Source: Schistocerca nitens (lineage: Eukaryota > Arthropoda > Insecta > Orthoptera > Acrididae). From it: a DNA stretch of 64,000 nt. The position numbers were made by a program, and so were the translations under genes. Where the stretch lies: positions 173,248,178 to 173,312,177 of the forward strand of contig NC_064622.1 of assembly GCF_023898315.1 (NCBI RefSeq), in the 5' to 3' direction. The notes beneath the pieces are model-generated. The model was not told the DNA's origin and ran no database searches. It worked only from the letters and a program-made list of their open reading frames with translations. Positions 11,944 to 23,259 of this stretch are shown piece by piece (the stretch's first letter is position 1; each line of letters begins with the position of its first letter).

Positions 11944-12360
11944 AGTTCAGTGGGAAGCCAGATAAGGGAAATGAAGTAAAACAACAACTCCTGGTGGTGC
12001 GCTAAACGTACGTCAAATGTGTCACTGATCCAGTAGGCAAGGTGCTTTACACAGGAGGCATCAAACCAGTTTTCCGGAGTGGCCGCAGGACATACGTTTT
12101 GGTAGGGTCCGCTAAGAACGGCGGTAAAGGCCCTCAACTGCGCAGGTGTACACGAGATATAGCGTGAGTGCGGTCTCACCTACATTGGGAAAATCGGAAG
12201 GCCTGTTAGCACCTGCGTAGCACCACATTTCGGCTATGTTCGGTTGGGGCAACACCACAGATCGGTGCTATCAGAGCTCCGCCGCCTGCGCAGGAAGTCA
12301 AGTTTCAAGGCGGCTGCAGATATGCACACGAAAAATAGCAGACATCAATAGGGAAGATGG
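11944..12360 (+). pseudogene. Penelope-like element, GIY-YIG endonuclease fragment
   Basis: The first frame carries 'TYVKCVTDPVGKVLY' and 'GGIKPVF', typical of the segment just before the PLE nuclease. After a frameshift, another frame reads 'ALNCAGVHEI', a stop, then 'RECGLTYIGKIGRPVSTC', which is a GIY-YIG core in which the first motif has become GVHEI. A further shifted frame, 'YVRLGQHHRSVLSELRR', matches the downstream helix. PLEs couple RT to this nuclease; here only the C-terminal part survives, with several frameshifts and stops. Confidence 0.75.
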
Positions 12361-12487
12361 TTCCTGGCGCCACTTTACGGCAGGCCGCGTGTAACTGCAA
12401 GCGAGAAGCTTCACCGGAGTTCAGACGACCCGCCTGACAAACAGCGCCATACAAGTGACGACTTCTTTAAGCTGCTCTCAGCAGGAA

Positions 12488-12681
12488 GCCGGCCGCTATG
12501 GCCGAGCAGTTCTAGGCGCTTCAGTCTGGAACCGCACGACCGCTACGGTAGCAGGTTCAAATCCTACCTCGGTCATGGATGTGTGTGACGTCCTTAGGTT
12601 AGTTAGGTTTAAGTAGTTCTAAGTTCTAGGGGACACCAGATGTTAAGTCCCATAGTGGATATAGCCATTTGAACCATTTGA
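12488..12681 (+). repeat. tRNA-derived SINE (type A)
   Basis: Full head and tail with a short deletion in the tail ('ggggacaccagatg' instead of the usual 'gactgatgacctcagatg'). It is framed by the 9-bp repeat 'cagcaggaa' at 12479-12487 and 12682-12690. Confidence 0.95.
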
Positions 12682-12690
12682 CAGCAGGAA

Positions 12691-14079
12691 AACTTGGGCT
12701 ACAGGGGTTTGTCGCCAATTCTTAACTGATTCTCGGTATCCAGCAACCCACACAACCCAGAGATAGTCGGCTCCATATCCCTTCCTTTTCTCCTTATACC
12801 CACCAATGTTATTTCGGTTCAATAAAACTTTACAATAATGATATCGATTGCCTTTGACAGTGTCAAAAGAACGCAATATTGATGCAACCACACCCCAGCT
12901 AATCCGTCTTTGCCCTGTAAAAAACCGTCGCAACTCTGCTGGAACGTCGTTACATTTTTTACATGTTTTAAGTATTTATTACTTATTATAAGTAAATATT
13001 TTGATGTATTTCATAACATGACGCTGCAAGATACCCTGTACGCTTTTAATGTCATGATGACAGAATTTTTTCACTTTCACATTTAACGCACTTCAGCGGC
13101 GTAAATACTGACATGAGAAGCCAAATGCAAGTAAATGAAAGGATGTCCATTCCTTCTGCCCCATTCCATTCACAGCTCAACAAACGTCGTCTATAAATCA
13201 TCTCTCACAGCACGTTCTTTTCAGATGTATGGCATTTTACCTTCGAGTTTTGCTTATTAAGATATATCGACATCTATGTTATACTCCATCGTCTTTCAAA
13301 TAATCCTGTGAGCATATCCTTCCTCTGTTCCTCGCATACTGTAGAGGTCTTGTAACATCTAAGGATATCACGACGGTTGTGCATACGTCACGTTAGGTCG
13401 ATGTCAGCTCCACTGTCTTGCGCACCAGACAGTTTCGGTATTTATACTTGAAATGACGTTCTTATCAACAAAGCTTGTGCTGGTAATACAAGAGAAAATT
13501 CTGGAGGGTATCGTAGAAAACAAAAGGGCTACATTTTTAAGATTTTCGGCACAGAAGGTAGATATCAACAAAGTTTGGTTTGCTCCGTATGTGTTTATAG
13601 CTTACTTCATTCCTTAAAACCAAGTATTGTGTTGCGAATAAATGTGCCAGTTGTTCAGTAAAAAAGTGTCATCCGAAGTCTAGTCACTCGTGTAGATCGT
13701 CGAAGTGCTTCTTTATTGGTTTTTTTCGTTTGTAAGGAAATTTACTCTCGATACGTATCTCTCACGTTTGTCGAATTACCCATTCTGAGAGCAGCATTCC
13801 TAAGAGTTCTTATGCAGTTGCAACGTCGTACTCTCGGATTTCAAGGCCTTAGGCACAGTACTGATTCATTCGAGTACTTTATATTGGACAAGAAAGCTGC
13901 AGGATTCAATCGTGTTTTTAGGGTGCATTGCTAAATCCTGTTCGTTATATTTCTTACTCGTAAGAATTATGTTTCTCAGATCCTTAAGAAAGTCAATGAA
14001 TCTATAAGTATATAAAAGGTGTTGCGTCTCTAAGCTCAAGGGCTTCCGATTAGTGTCATTAGCGTTACCTTACAAGTAC
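12691..14079. other. Unassigned sequence
   Basis: No recognisable protein or repeat was found. The 72-codon frame at 13716-13934 has no motif. Confidence 0.35.
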
Positions 14080-14523
14080 TGACGAAACAACATTTTCCGT
14101 TCTATGTGGCCAAAAGGTTTGCAGATGTTCTCAACTGGTAAGAAATACTGGACTGTTTCTCGATTAGCTCCTACAGCGCCTTTAAGGATTAAGTTTAAAT
14201 TGTAGTTTGACGGTGTTTTTCATACCGTTATATACGCCACTCACGATGAACGCTCCGTCACAGCCTTGACCGCAACATTTATTTGCGTCGACGCACTGCC
14301 ACACTATAGATTCAATTAATTGGTTTTTCTGACCTAATGTGGACTGATCGTTGAGCTGGGTAAACAAAATAAACGATTCGTATATATTTACCTCTGATGG
14401 ATTTCCAGAGTCGTCTTTTATTGTTTTCAAATAGCTTAGGACTTCCCTAATCTCATCAATTTTGCTACGTTTTCCACTTTTCCTTTCCATTTTAAGTACT
14501 CCATTCTTTCTCTCATACACCAT
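14080..14523 (-). pseudogene. hAT-type transposase relic (DUF4371/ZMYM-like)
   Basis: The minus-strand frame of 113 codons contains 'CCGQGCDGAFIVSGVYNGM', matching the 'GQGYDGASNMSG.YNG' signature of hAT-derived DUF4371 proteins, preceded by 'FTQLNDQSTLGQK'. After a frameshift and small deletion, a second frame below 14205 reads 'NLNLILKGAVGANRETVQYF' and then 'VENICKPFGH', the next conserved block. Key pieces such as the HxxH segment between the blocks are missing. This is a short internal fragment without visible termini. Confidence 0.65.
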
Positions 14524-15649
14524 AAGCTCCTTGCTCTCGTAGGTCCCTGAGCATTGTCCCCCTTACCCAGCCTAGTTACTCTTTCATGTTATCGTTAGAT
14601 TGTCACCTTAAATATGCGGGGTTATTTTCCGCATGACCCCTAAGAGTAAGGAGGCAACATTTCGCAATGTGAAGCAGCAACAATACAGGGTTCCATGCAG
14701 CAGCCCACACCGTTGCTTAGCAACAGTTTGCGACGAGAGGATTGGTGATCAACACACACTTGTCTTTCTCCAGCCCTAAAATTATCAAGAAAACTCTGGA
14801 ATGCAGTAAGAGCACGGGGCAAGGATTCCATTTGGAAGGTAAGTCATTAAAAAGGTTTGATATCTGCCGATCTGTAAAACCTAAAACACAAGCGTTAAAT
14901 GGAGTGCGCCTTTTGGTGGACGCACGACATATATTCTGACAGGCGTATATGTTTAAGGTGATTTGCTTTTGCAAACTAGTCAAACAGGCTCTTTATTATG
15001 GCTTGTCTGGAGCAGAAACCATTTTTTATAAATATTGTACTTACAGTAAAATCGGAAAGCATAGGAATTTTCGAAACTCCGCTACAGACTGAAAATCTTA
15101 ATCTAGAAAGGAATTTTCATTCTGCAACCAAGTTTGGTGTCAACTATACTTACGCATTCACTTGTATAGGTAATTTCGACTAGTCGAGTGAATCACCATG
15201 GTGCCTTGAAGCACAAATTTTCCATGCATATATTCCAGTTTTGTAAGAATCGAGTATATGAGTATGGTATCTTGAAACGCAAGGTTTTCAAGCACATATC
15301 AGAACAAATAATACAATTGTGTAAGAAATTCTAACATATTTGTATTTTTTTTGTTTTTGTCAGAAAACTGATTTATATTTTAAATCAGAGAGGTCTTAAA
15401 TACTTTAGCTATTAACGGGATTAAATGCGATTTGAAATTGTTTATTCAGCTGACAAATAATCACATTTATCGTCTTTTTTGACGCAGTTCGTATCGTCAA
15501 TCCCAGTATAGTCCGCCGTATCTCGTATCTCCGAAGGGCAGGTTCAGCCGCCTGCTTGGAAAATTTTTGCCTATCCTTCGCACACTGGCACCATTCGCTC
15601 TAGAAATGCGAAAAGTGTATCTTAACTGTATCTGCTACGAGTAGATATA
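14524..15649. other. Unassigned sequence
   Basis: Small overlapping frames at 14640-14983 are not recognised. The rest is AT-rich and featureless to the eye. Confidence 0.35.
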
Positions 15650-16191
15650 TACAGGGTGAGTCACCTAACATTACCGCTGGATATATTTCGTAAACCACAT
15701 CAAATACTGACGAATCGATTCCACAGACGACCGTGAGGAGAGGGGCTAGTGTAATTGGGCAATACAAACCATAAAAATATGCACGGAAGTATGTTTTTTA
15801 ACACAAACCTACGTTTTTCTAAATGGAACCCCATTAGTTCTGTTAGCACATCTGAACATATAAACAAATACGTAATCAGTGCCGTTTGTTGCATTGTAAA
15901 ATGTTAATTACATCCGGAGATATTGTAACCTAAAGTTGACTCTTTAGTACCACTCCTCCGCTGTTCGATTGTGTGTATCGGAGTGCACCGAATTACGTAG
16001 GGATGCAAAGGGAACGGTGATGGACCTTAGGTACAGAAGAGACTGGAACAGCACATTGCGTCCACATGCTAACACCTTTTTATTGATCTTTTTCACTGAC
16101 GCACATGTACATTACCATGAGGGGTGAGGTACACGTACACACGTGGTTTTCGTTTTCAATTATGGAGTGGAATAGAGTGTGTCCCGACATG

Positions 16192-17459
16192 TCAGGCCAA
16201 TAGATGTTCAATGAGGTGGCCATCATTTGCTGCACACAATTGCAATCTCTGGCGTAATGAATGTCGTACACGCCGCAGTACATCTGGTGTAATGTCGCCG
16301 CAGGCTGCCACAATACGTTGTTTCATATCCTCTGGGGTTGTAGGCACATCACAGTACACATTCTCCTTTAACGTACCCCACAGAAAGAAGTCCAGAGGTG
16401 TAAGATCAGGAGAACGGGCTGGCCAATTTATGCGTCCTCCTCATCCTATGAAACGCCCGTCGAACATCCTGTCAAGGGTCAGCCTAGTGTTAATTGGGGA
16501 ATGTGCAGGTGCACCATCATGCTGATACCACATACGTCGACGCGTTTCCAGTGGGACATTTTCGAGCAACGTTGGCAGATCATTCTGTAGAAACGCGATG
16601 TATGTTGCAGCTGTTTGGGCCCCTGCAATGAAGTGAGGACCAATGAGGTGGTCGCCAGTGATTCCGCACCATACATTTACAGTCCACGGTCGCTGTCGCT
16701 CTACCTGTCTGAGCCAGCGAGGATTGTCCACGGACCAGTATTGCATCTTCCGTAGATTCACTGCCCCATGGTTTGTGAAACCCACTTGATCGGTAAACAG
16801 GTAGAACTGCAACGCATTCTCTGTTAATGCCCATTGACAGAATTGTACTCGATGATTAAAGTCATCACCATGTAACTGCTGATGTAGCGACACATGAAAC
16901 AGGTGAAAGCGGTGACGATGCAGTATGCGCATGACACTACTTTGACTCAGTTTGCCCGCGTCTCGTGGTCGTGCGGTAGCGTTCTTGCTTCCCACGCCCG
17001 GGTTCCCGGGTTCGATTCCCGGCGGGGTCAGGGATTTTCTCTGCCTCGTGATGGCTGGGTGTTGTGTGCTGTCCTTAGGTTAGTTAGGTTTAAGTAGTTC
17101 TAAGTTATAGGGGACTGATGACCATAGATGTTAAGTCACATAGTGCTCAGAGCCATTTGCACCATTTGACTCAGTCCACCGGCTCTCGCAATGTCCCGTG
17201 TACTCATGTGTGGGTTCATGGCAACAGCAGCTAACACACCAACTGCACCCGCTTCTCGTGTGACGAGCCTGTTACGGCTCCGTTTGCGTGCTACGACCAT
17301 ACCTGTTGCATACAGTTGGCGGTAGATGTTTTGCAATGTATGCTCTCTGTCCGGGTACCGTTCTGCATACACCCTGCAGGCTTCAGCTGCATTTCGTCGA
17401 CACTCGCCATAGATGAGTATCATCTCCGCCTTTTCAGAGTTCGAATACACCATGGGCAC
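16192..17459 (-). pseudogene. Mariner-type transposase (DUF4817/DDE class, DD41D spacing), interrupted
   Basis: Starts 'MPMVYSNSEKAEMILIYGEC' at 17459, with an N-terminal helix-turn-helix region. After the SINE (16952-17164) the frame continues through 'WYQHDGAPAHS' (second Asp) and, past a TGA at 16443-16441 that looks like a mutated CGA, through 'WPARSPDLTPLDFFLWG' (third Asp) to a natural stop at 16194-16192. I count 41 residues between the second and third Asp, counting the stop codon. Without the SINE the protein would be about 350 residues. Confidence 0.85.
16952..17164 (+). repeat. SINE with a second tRNA-like head (type B)
   Basis: The head 'tgcccgcgtctcgtggtcgt' and B-box 'gggttcgattcccggcgggg' differ from the type A head. 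The 3' part from 'gtccttaggttagttaggtt' onward is the same tail as type A. It is framed by the 11-bp repeat 'tttgactcagt' at 16941-16951 and 17165-17175. Other copies lie at 39632 and 57836. Confidence 0.95.
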
Positions 17460-18004
17460 AGTTCCTACAACACTACACTATCACAGACGTCTGGTAACAC
17501 GGTGTACTACAGTTGGTCTGCGTGCGGAGACGAATGCAGAATAACAATAGCAGCAAGCGCTACATGCGGACACTGCGACAGCTAGACCAAACCACAACAG
17601 TGCACTACAGCCACACTCGTAAACACGTTCGTCATCGTAAACAGGTCCCTGCAGATGCTGCTTGCCGACCGTGGCCCGTGTTTCTTACAACACGCAACTG
17701 AACGTCGAAGGTTTCAAGCGTCAACTTTAGATTACAATATCTCCGGATGTAATTAACATTTTACAATGCAACAAACGGCACTGATTACGTATTTATTTAT
17801 ATGTTCAGATGTGCTAACAAAACTAACGTGGTTCCATTTAAAAAAACGTAGGTTTGTGGTAAAAAACATACTTCCATGCAGTTTTATATGGTTTGTATTA
17901 AACAATTACACTAGCCCCTCTCCTCACGTTCGGTCTGTGGAATCGGTTCGTCAGTATTTGATGTGGTTTACGAAACATATCGAGCGGTAACGTTAGGTGA
18001 CTCA

Positions 18005-19520
<1,516 letters not shown>

Positions 19521-19612
<92 letters not shown>

Positions 19613-19704
19613 GGGGGGGGGGGCGGGGGTGTTTGTGTGTGTGGGTGTGTATGTGTGTGTAGTGTGATGTGTTTGCGTTTAATGATGACGATGATGATGA
19701 TGAT
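19521..19704. repeat. Compound microsatellite (TA)n-(TG)n-(G)n, then (GAT)n
   Basis: About 50 bp of TA repeat directly follows the transposon end, then about 40 bp of TG repeat, a run of some 14 G, a TG-rich stretch, and 'gatgatgatgatgatg' near 19690. Translated frames here (Val-Cys repeats) are meaningless. Confidence 0.95.
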
Positions 19705-19773
19705 GCTGAGAGAATGGACAGGGTGAAAATCGTAGCCTATTCCTCTCGATTAGCGCTAAGGAAACCGCCGAGC

Positions 19774-19971
19774 ACCGGCCGTTGTGGCCGAGTGGTTTTA
19801 GGCGCTTCAGTCCGGAACCGGGCTGCTGCTACGGTCGCAGGTTCGAATCCTGCCTCGAGCATGGATGTGTGTGCTGGCCTTAGGTTAGGTAGGTTTAAGT
19901 AGTTCTAAGTCTAGGGGACTGATGACCTCAGATGTTAAGTGCCATACTGCTTAGAGCCATTTGAACCATTT
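19774..19971 (+). repeat. tRNA-derived SINE (type A)
   Basis: Full-length copy with head 'gttgtggccgagtggtt', B-box 'ggttcgaatcc' and standard tail. The 13-bp repeat 'gaaaccgccgagc' occurs at 19761-19773 and 19972-19984. Confidence 0.95.
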
Positions 19972-19984
19972 GAAACCGCCGAGC

Positions 19985-20235
19985 CGAACGTCCTCATCTC
20001 CCGGGCGTATCACCGTTGTCACACGCTCCCACTACATGAAACACACTGGAGGGCTTTGTAATTTAATCCAAGACTTTGGCGTTAAGTCTGGTGGTCAGGA
20101 ACTTACCACCATCACCTGTTCTCCCATTTCCTGAAAAGGTAAATGGAAAGCTGCGTGGCGTATCCAGGCGGTTTCCCATCCAAGTACCGGACACGGCGGA
20201 CGTCGCTTAACGCCGGTGACATGGCAGGAAACCGT
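19985..20235 (-). repeat. 5S-rRNA-like segment, probable 5S-derived SINE fragment
   Basis: The reverse complement of 20167-20220 contains 'gttaagcgacgt' and 'ggtacttggatggg' followed by 'accgcctgg'. This is the order and spacing of the 3' half of insect 5S rRNA, including its internal promoter region. The 5' half is absent. The sequence downstream (lower coordinates) is not 5S. A 5S-derived SINE body, or an isolated 5S pseudogene, would both fit; it is not a functional 5S gene. Confidence 0.55.
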
Positions 20236-20239
20236 ATTT

Positions 20240-20408
20240 ATTTTCTTCTGTTTTTTTTTCCATTTTGTTCGTTATTGTTTTGGCATTTGGTCTGGGTCGA
20301 CGTCACATGATACCTCTTCATGTTCATCGTTAAACCCTTCACACAGTGTTTCTTATTACAGAGAGCATCCAGCCTTCTGACTGATCACGCTGAGCTACTG
20401 TGCCGGCA
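20240..20408 (-). repeat. tRNA-derived SINE with 'gccggcacagtagctcagcg' head (type G)
   Basis: Reading the minus strand from about 20408, the head 'gccggcacagtagctcagcg' resembles a tRNA 5' half with an A-box. The body passes 'gacccagaccaaatgcc' and ends in an A-rich tail (the T run at 20251-20260). I recognise this head from locust repeats. Target duplications are not clear. Confidence 0.6.
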
Positions 20409-20409
20409 C

Positions 20410-21950
20410 GTATTCAAGGAGGCAACGCCGTTGGCCATCTCTCCAGTACTAGATCGGTAAACTTACTCGTAGCTGTAACTCTGGCGATTGATCGATGCTG
20501 CGCACAGTAAGATTGACATTCTGGCCGTCATTTCTTTATGCTCTATTTCATTTTAGTGGTAAACAATTAACAGCCGTAATGACTATTTATATATGACCTC
20601 TTACGTCGTTTACCACCTAGTCTGACTCATCAAGTAGTCCTGTTGACGATTGTTTCATTAAGGGCATGACACACGAGCGATATGTCTCTGGCAATGGCGG
20701 CTGCGATATTGTTACGTTTACTAACTTTACATTATTAATTCAATGTTTTAAATTAACGTATTAGAAATATTTAGACACTTTGACAAAAGCAATTAGTAAT
20801 GAAAGAGTTAACAAAAATCAAACATACAAATTACTCTTTGAGGAAAATTATTTTTTCGGTTTTACTTACGAGAAGTCTTTCAATTTCCATATAAATGAAA
20901 CTCGTCCATTGGTAGCATTCGTACCTGGAACTGTGTTATGGATGGGTGTAGAGCAATTTCTCATTCGGCGGACTGTTGTAGCTTTCTTCCTAGGTCTTGA
21001 TGTGCTATGTTGCTGTGCCTTGATGTTGATAGGATCTCGTCGGTTTGGTGTTGTTAAACAATTTCTTGGCTGCCATAGTTGCTGACATTCGTCACAGTTT
21101 TATTAGGGGTGTGTCTAATGCTATGATCAGGAAGTACATAAAGATTTCATATTTTCTTTCTTCTTGTTGGTCACGTAGATAAGTTGGAAATTGTAATTTT
21201 CCGCTGTTTCTCAGGTGGAAGACGGTGTGTGCTGTGCGGGTGACGACCCGGTCGCTGTCGTAGGTGCCGCCACACAAGAGCGATTTACCAAGCAATTTCA
21301 ACCAGTGCTTCCAACGCCAAACTGTCGGTAAGTTCTGTCATGTTTAGTGGCAGAAGCACTTGATCTGACTATATCGACAAACACTAGGAAACTCGGAATC
21401 AGCTAACTGATAAATCTGACTAATTTTTGCAGTTCTCCTCTACATTTTAATTTTATCTTTCCATTTATCTCTTTCTTCCTTCGGGATCCAGGAAGCTCCT
21501 TATTCTCGCACTGCCCTTGTTCGCTCCACATACCTGCACCCCTGACACACTTAACAATTACACATTTGCGAACACAATTTTCTTCTGCCAACTTCGAATC
21601 TCTATTGTTCACCATCTTTGGCAATCGACATCAATTGATCTGAAGGTATTCAGTTCGAGAGGAATGAAATAAACCCTTGATACTTCGTGATGAGTCGGAT
21701 GAAGGCAGCCAAATACCAGGCCTACAAGAATGTTGTCATTGCGTCTTCTGAACGCTGACTGAAAATATGATATTTCGCTATACATTTAGTCGCCAAAACT
21801 CATGGATGGGTACCGGTTAAGGTCTTTGATCATCGGCTGCTGAAGACTCTACGAATTATTTTTCTCAGTACAATTCAGGTAAAAATAGGTTCCTGACGTC
21901 CCACAGTACAATTACCAATGCTCTGACACAAAGTAGTTTGTCTATCGCCC
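20410..21950. other. Unassigned sequence
   Basis: The 101-codon frame at 20780-21085 and smaller frames show no motif. The last part, after about 21700, may be the decayed upstream portion of the RTE-like fragment that follows. Confidence 0.3.
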
Positions 21951-21977
21951 TATAAGGCTCTGCGGAAAGCCACGAAG

Positions 21978-22257
21978 TTGAAACTGTATAAAACAATAGT
22001 AGTGGTTGTGATAATTTATGGCAGCGAATTCTGGATTCAGACAAAAAGAGAAATAACATACGGTCAGCAGAAATGAAGATTTTTAAAAACTGCCGAAGGT
22101 TGCTCAATGGGGGACCACATTAAAAATGATGATATCAAGGAAGAATTGGTAATTTATAGTTTAAAAGACGAGACTGAGGAATACAGGAAAGAATGGGGAA
22201 AACGCCAGAAACAGATGAATGAAGACAGCATTCCAATCGCTGTAAAGAAGTACTAGC
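21978..22257 (+). pseudogene. LINE reverse transcriptase C-terminal fragment (RTE-like)
   Basis: The frame reads 'KLKLYKTIVVVVIIYGSEFW', then past a TGA 'RFLKTAEGCSMGDHIKNDDI', 'KEELVIYSLKDETEEYRKEW' and 'SIPIAVKKY' before a stop. This follows the C-terminal pattern of RTE-type endonuclease/RTs ('...YGSETW...RFLR...G...RDHIRNEDIR...LNIY'). Only this tail is recognisable; the RT core and both element ends are not visible. Confidence 0.7.
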
Positions 22258-22682
22258 CCTCAGAAAGCAGAGAAGTAGGACAGCCGAAAAGGAGATCGAG
22301 TATTCATGTTCAGTCGGAACAGTCATGTTGCCTAAGCCTTCAAGCGCAGAAGGAACAAACTAAAAAGGATATTGTTGTTGAACTGAAAAATTAATTTCCT
22401 ATTATGAAACGTAACATGTCTTCATGGTCGTTGTGCATCTGCTCTTCAGAAAGAAAAACAGAAAAACGAAATCTATCTTTCTTGAAAATAACAAGAACTT
22501 ATAAAGACTCCTCTATAACGGTGAGATGCGGTGGTCTGGAAAATGTGATATGCTATTTGGAAATTAAATACAGTATTTTATGAGTATTTTATGGATTGTA
22601 CTACGCAGCTTAATTTTCAAGCATTTTATTTTAAATAAATTTTTACAATTTTCATTTTTGGATTACCGAACCAGGCTAAAAA

Positions 22683-23225
22683 TTCTTAGTTGGCAAAACC
22701 GAACTGACTTTTAAAATCCCGAAAAATTGTAATCTGAACTTTCTTTTCTTCTTCTTCTCCTTCTTCTTCTTCCTCTTTGTCGTCATCGTTGTCCTCTCCA
22801 CATTTGAGATGGTCTTCCCTGCCATCGAGAGCGTTACTAATGCCACATTTTTTGAAAGATTTAACGATAATGTCTTACTCACTCTAGAGCATGACTGTTT
22901 TATCCACTGACACAATTGATTGATTGTAGATCGTTTAAAGCTCCCTTTGGCGTAAATTCATGTTGGCGTCATACGTCAACTATTTGTCCCATTTCTCTCG
23001 TAAATGGTTTATTTATAGAGACATCGAGAGGTTGCAATTGTTAATTAAGTCCTCCCGGAATAACAGCAAGCTCTGTATTTCCCTGTCTCAATTGGTCTTT
23101 CACAGAACTTTTCTAATGATTACTAAATTAATGTTGCACAAGAAGAAAACTGTTCTTTAATAAAACACCTTTCACTCTCTTCCACACTTGGTCAATCCAT
23201 AATTTCATACCAGCCTCGTCCGTCC
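22683..23225 (-). pseudogene. Pogo/Tigger-type transposase fragment
   Basis: The minus strand reads 'KLWIDQVWKRVKGVLL', then 'NTELAVIPGGLN', a stop, then 'QLQPLDVSINKPFTREMGQ', the block holding the third catalytic Asp of pogo-class DDE_1 transposases. After a frameshift it reads 'DIIVKSFKKCGISNALDGRE' and ends in an acidic Asp/Glu tail. Stops and frameshifts make it dead. The N-terminal DNA-binding domains and the first two Asp residues are not found. Confidence 0.8.
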
Positions 23226-23259
23226 AGCCCTTGTCATTACTATGATCAACAGAAACGTG

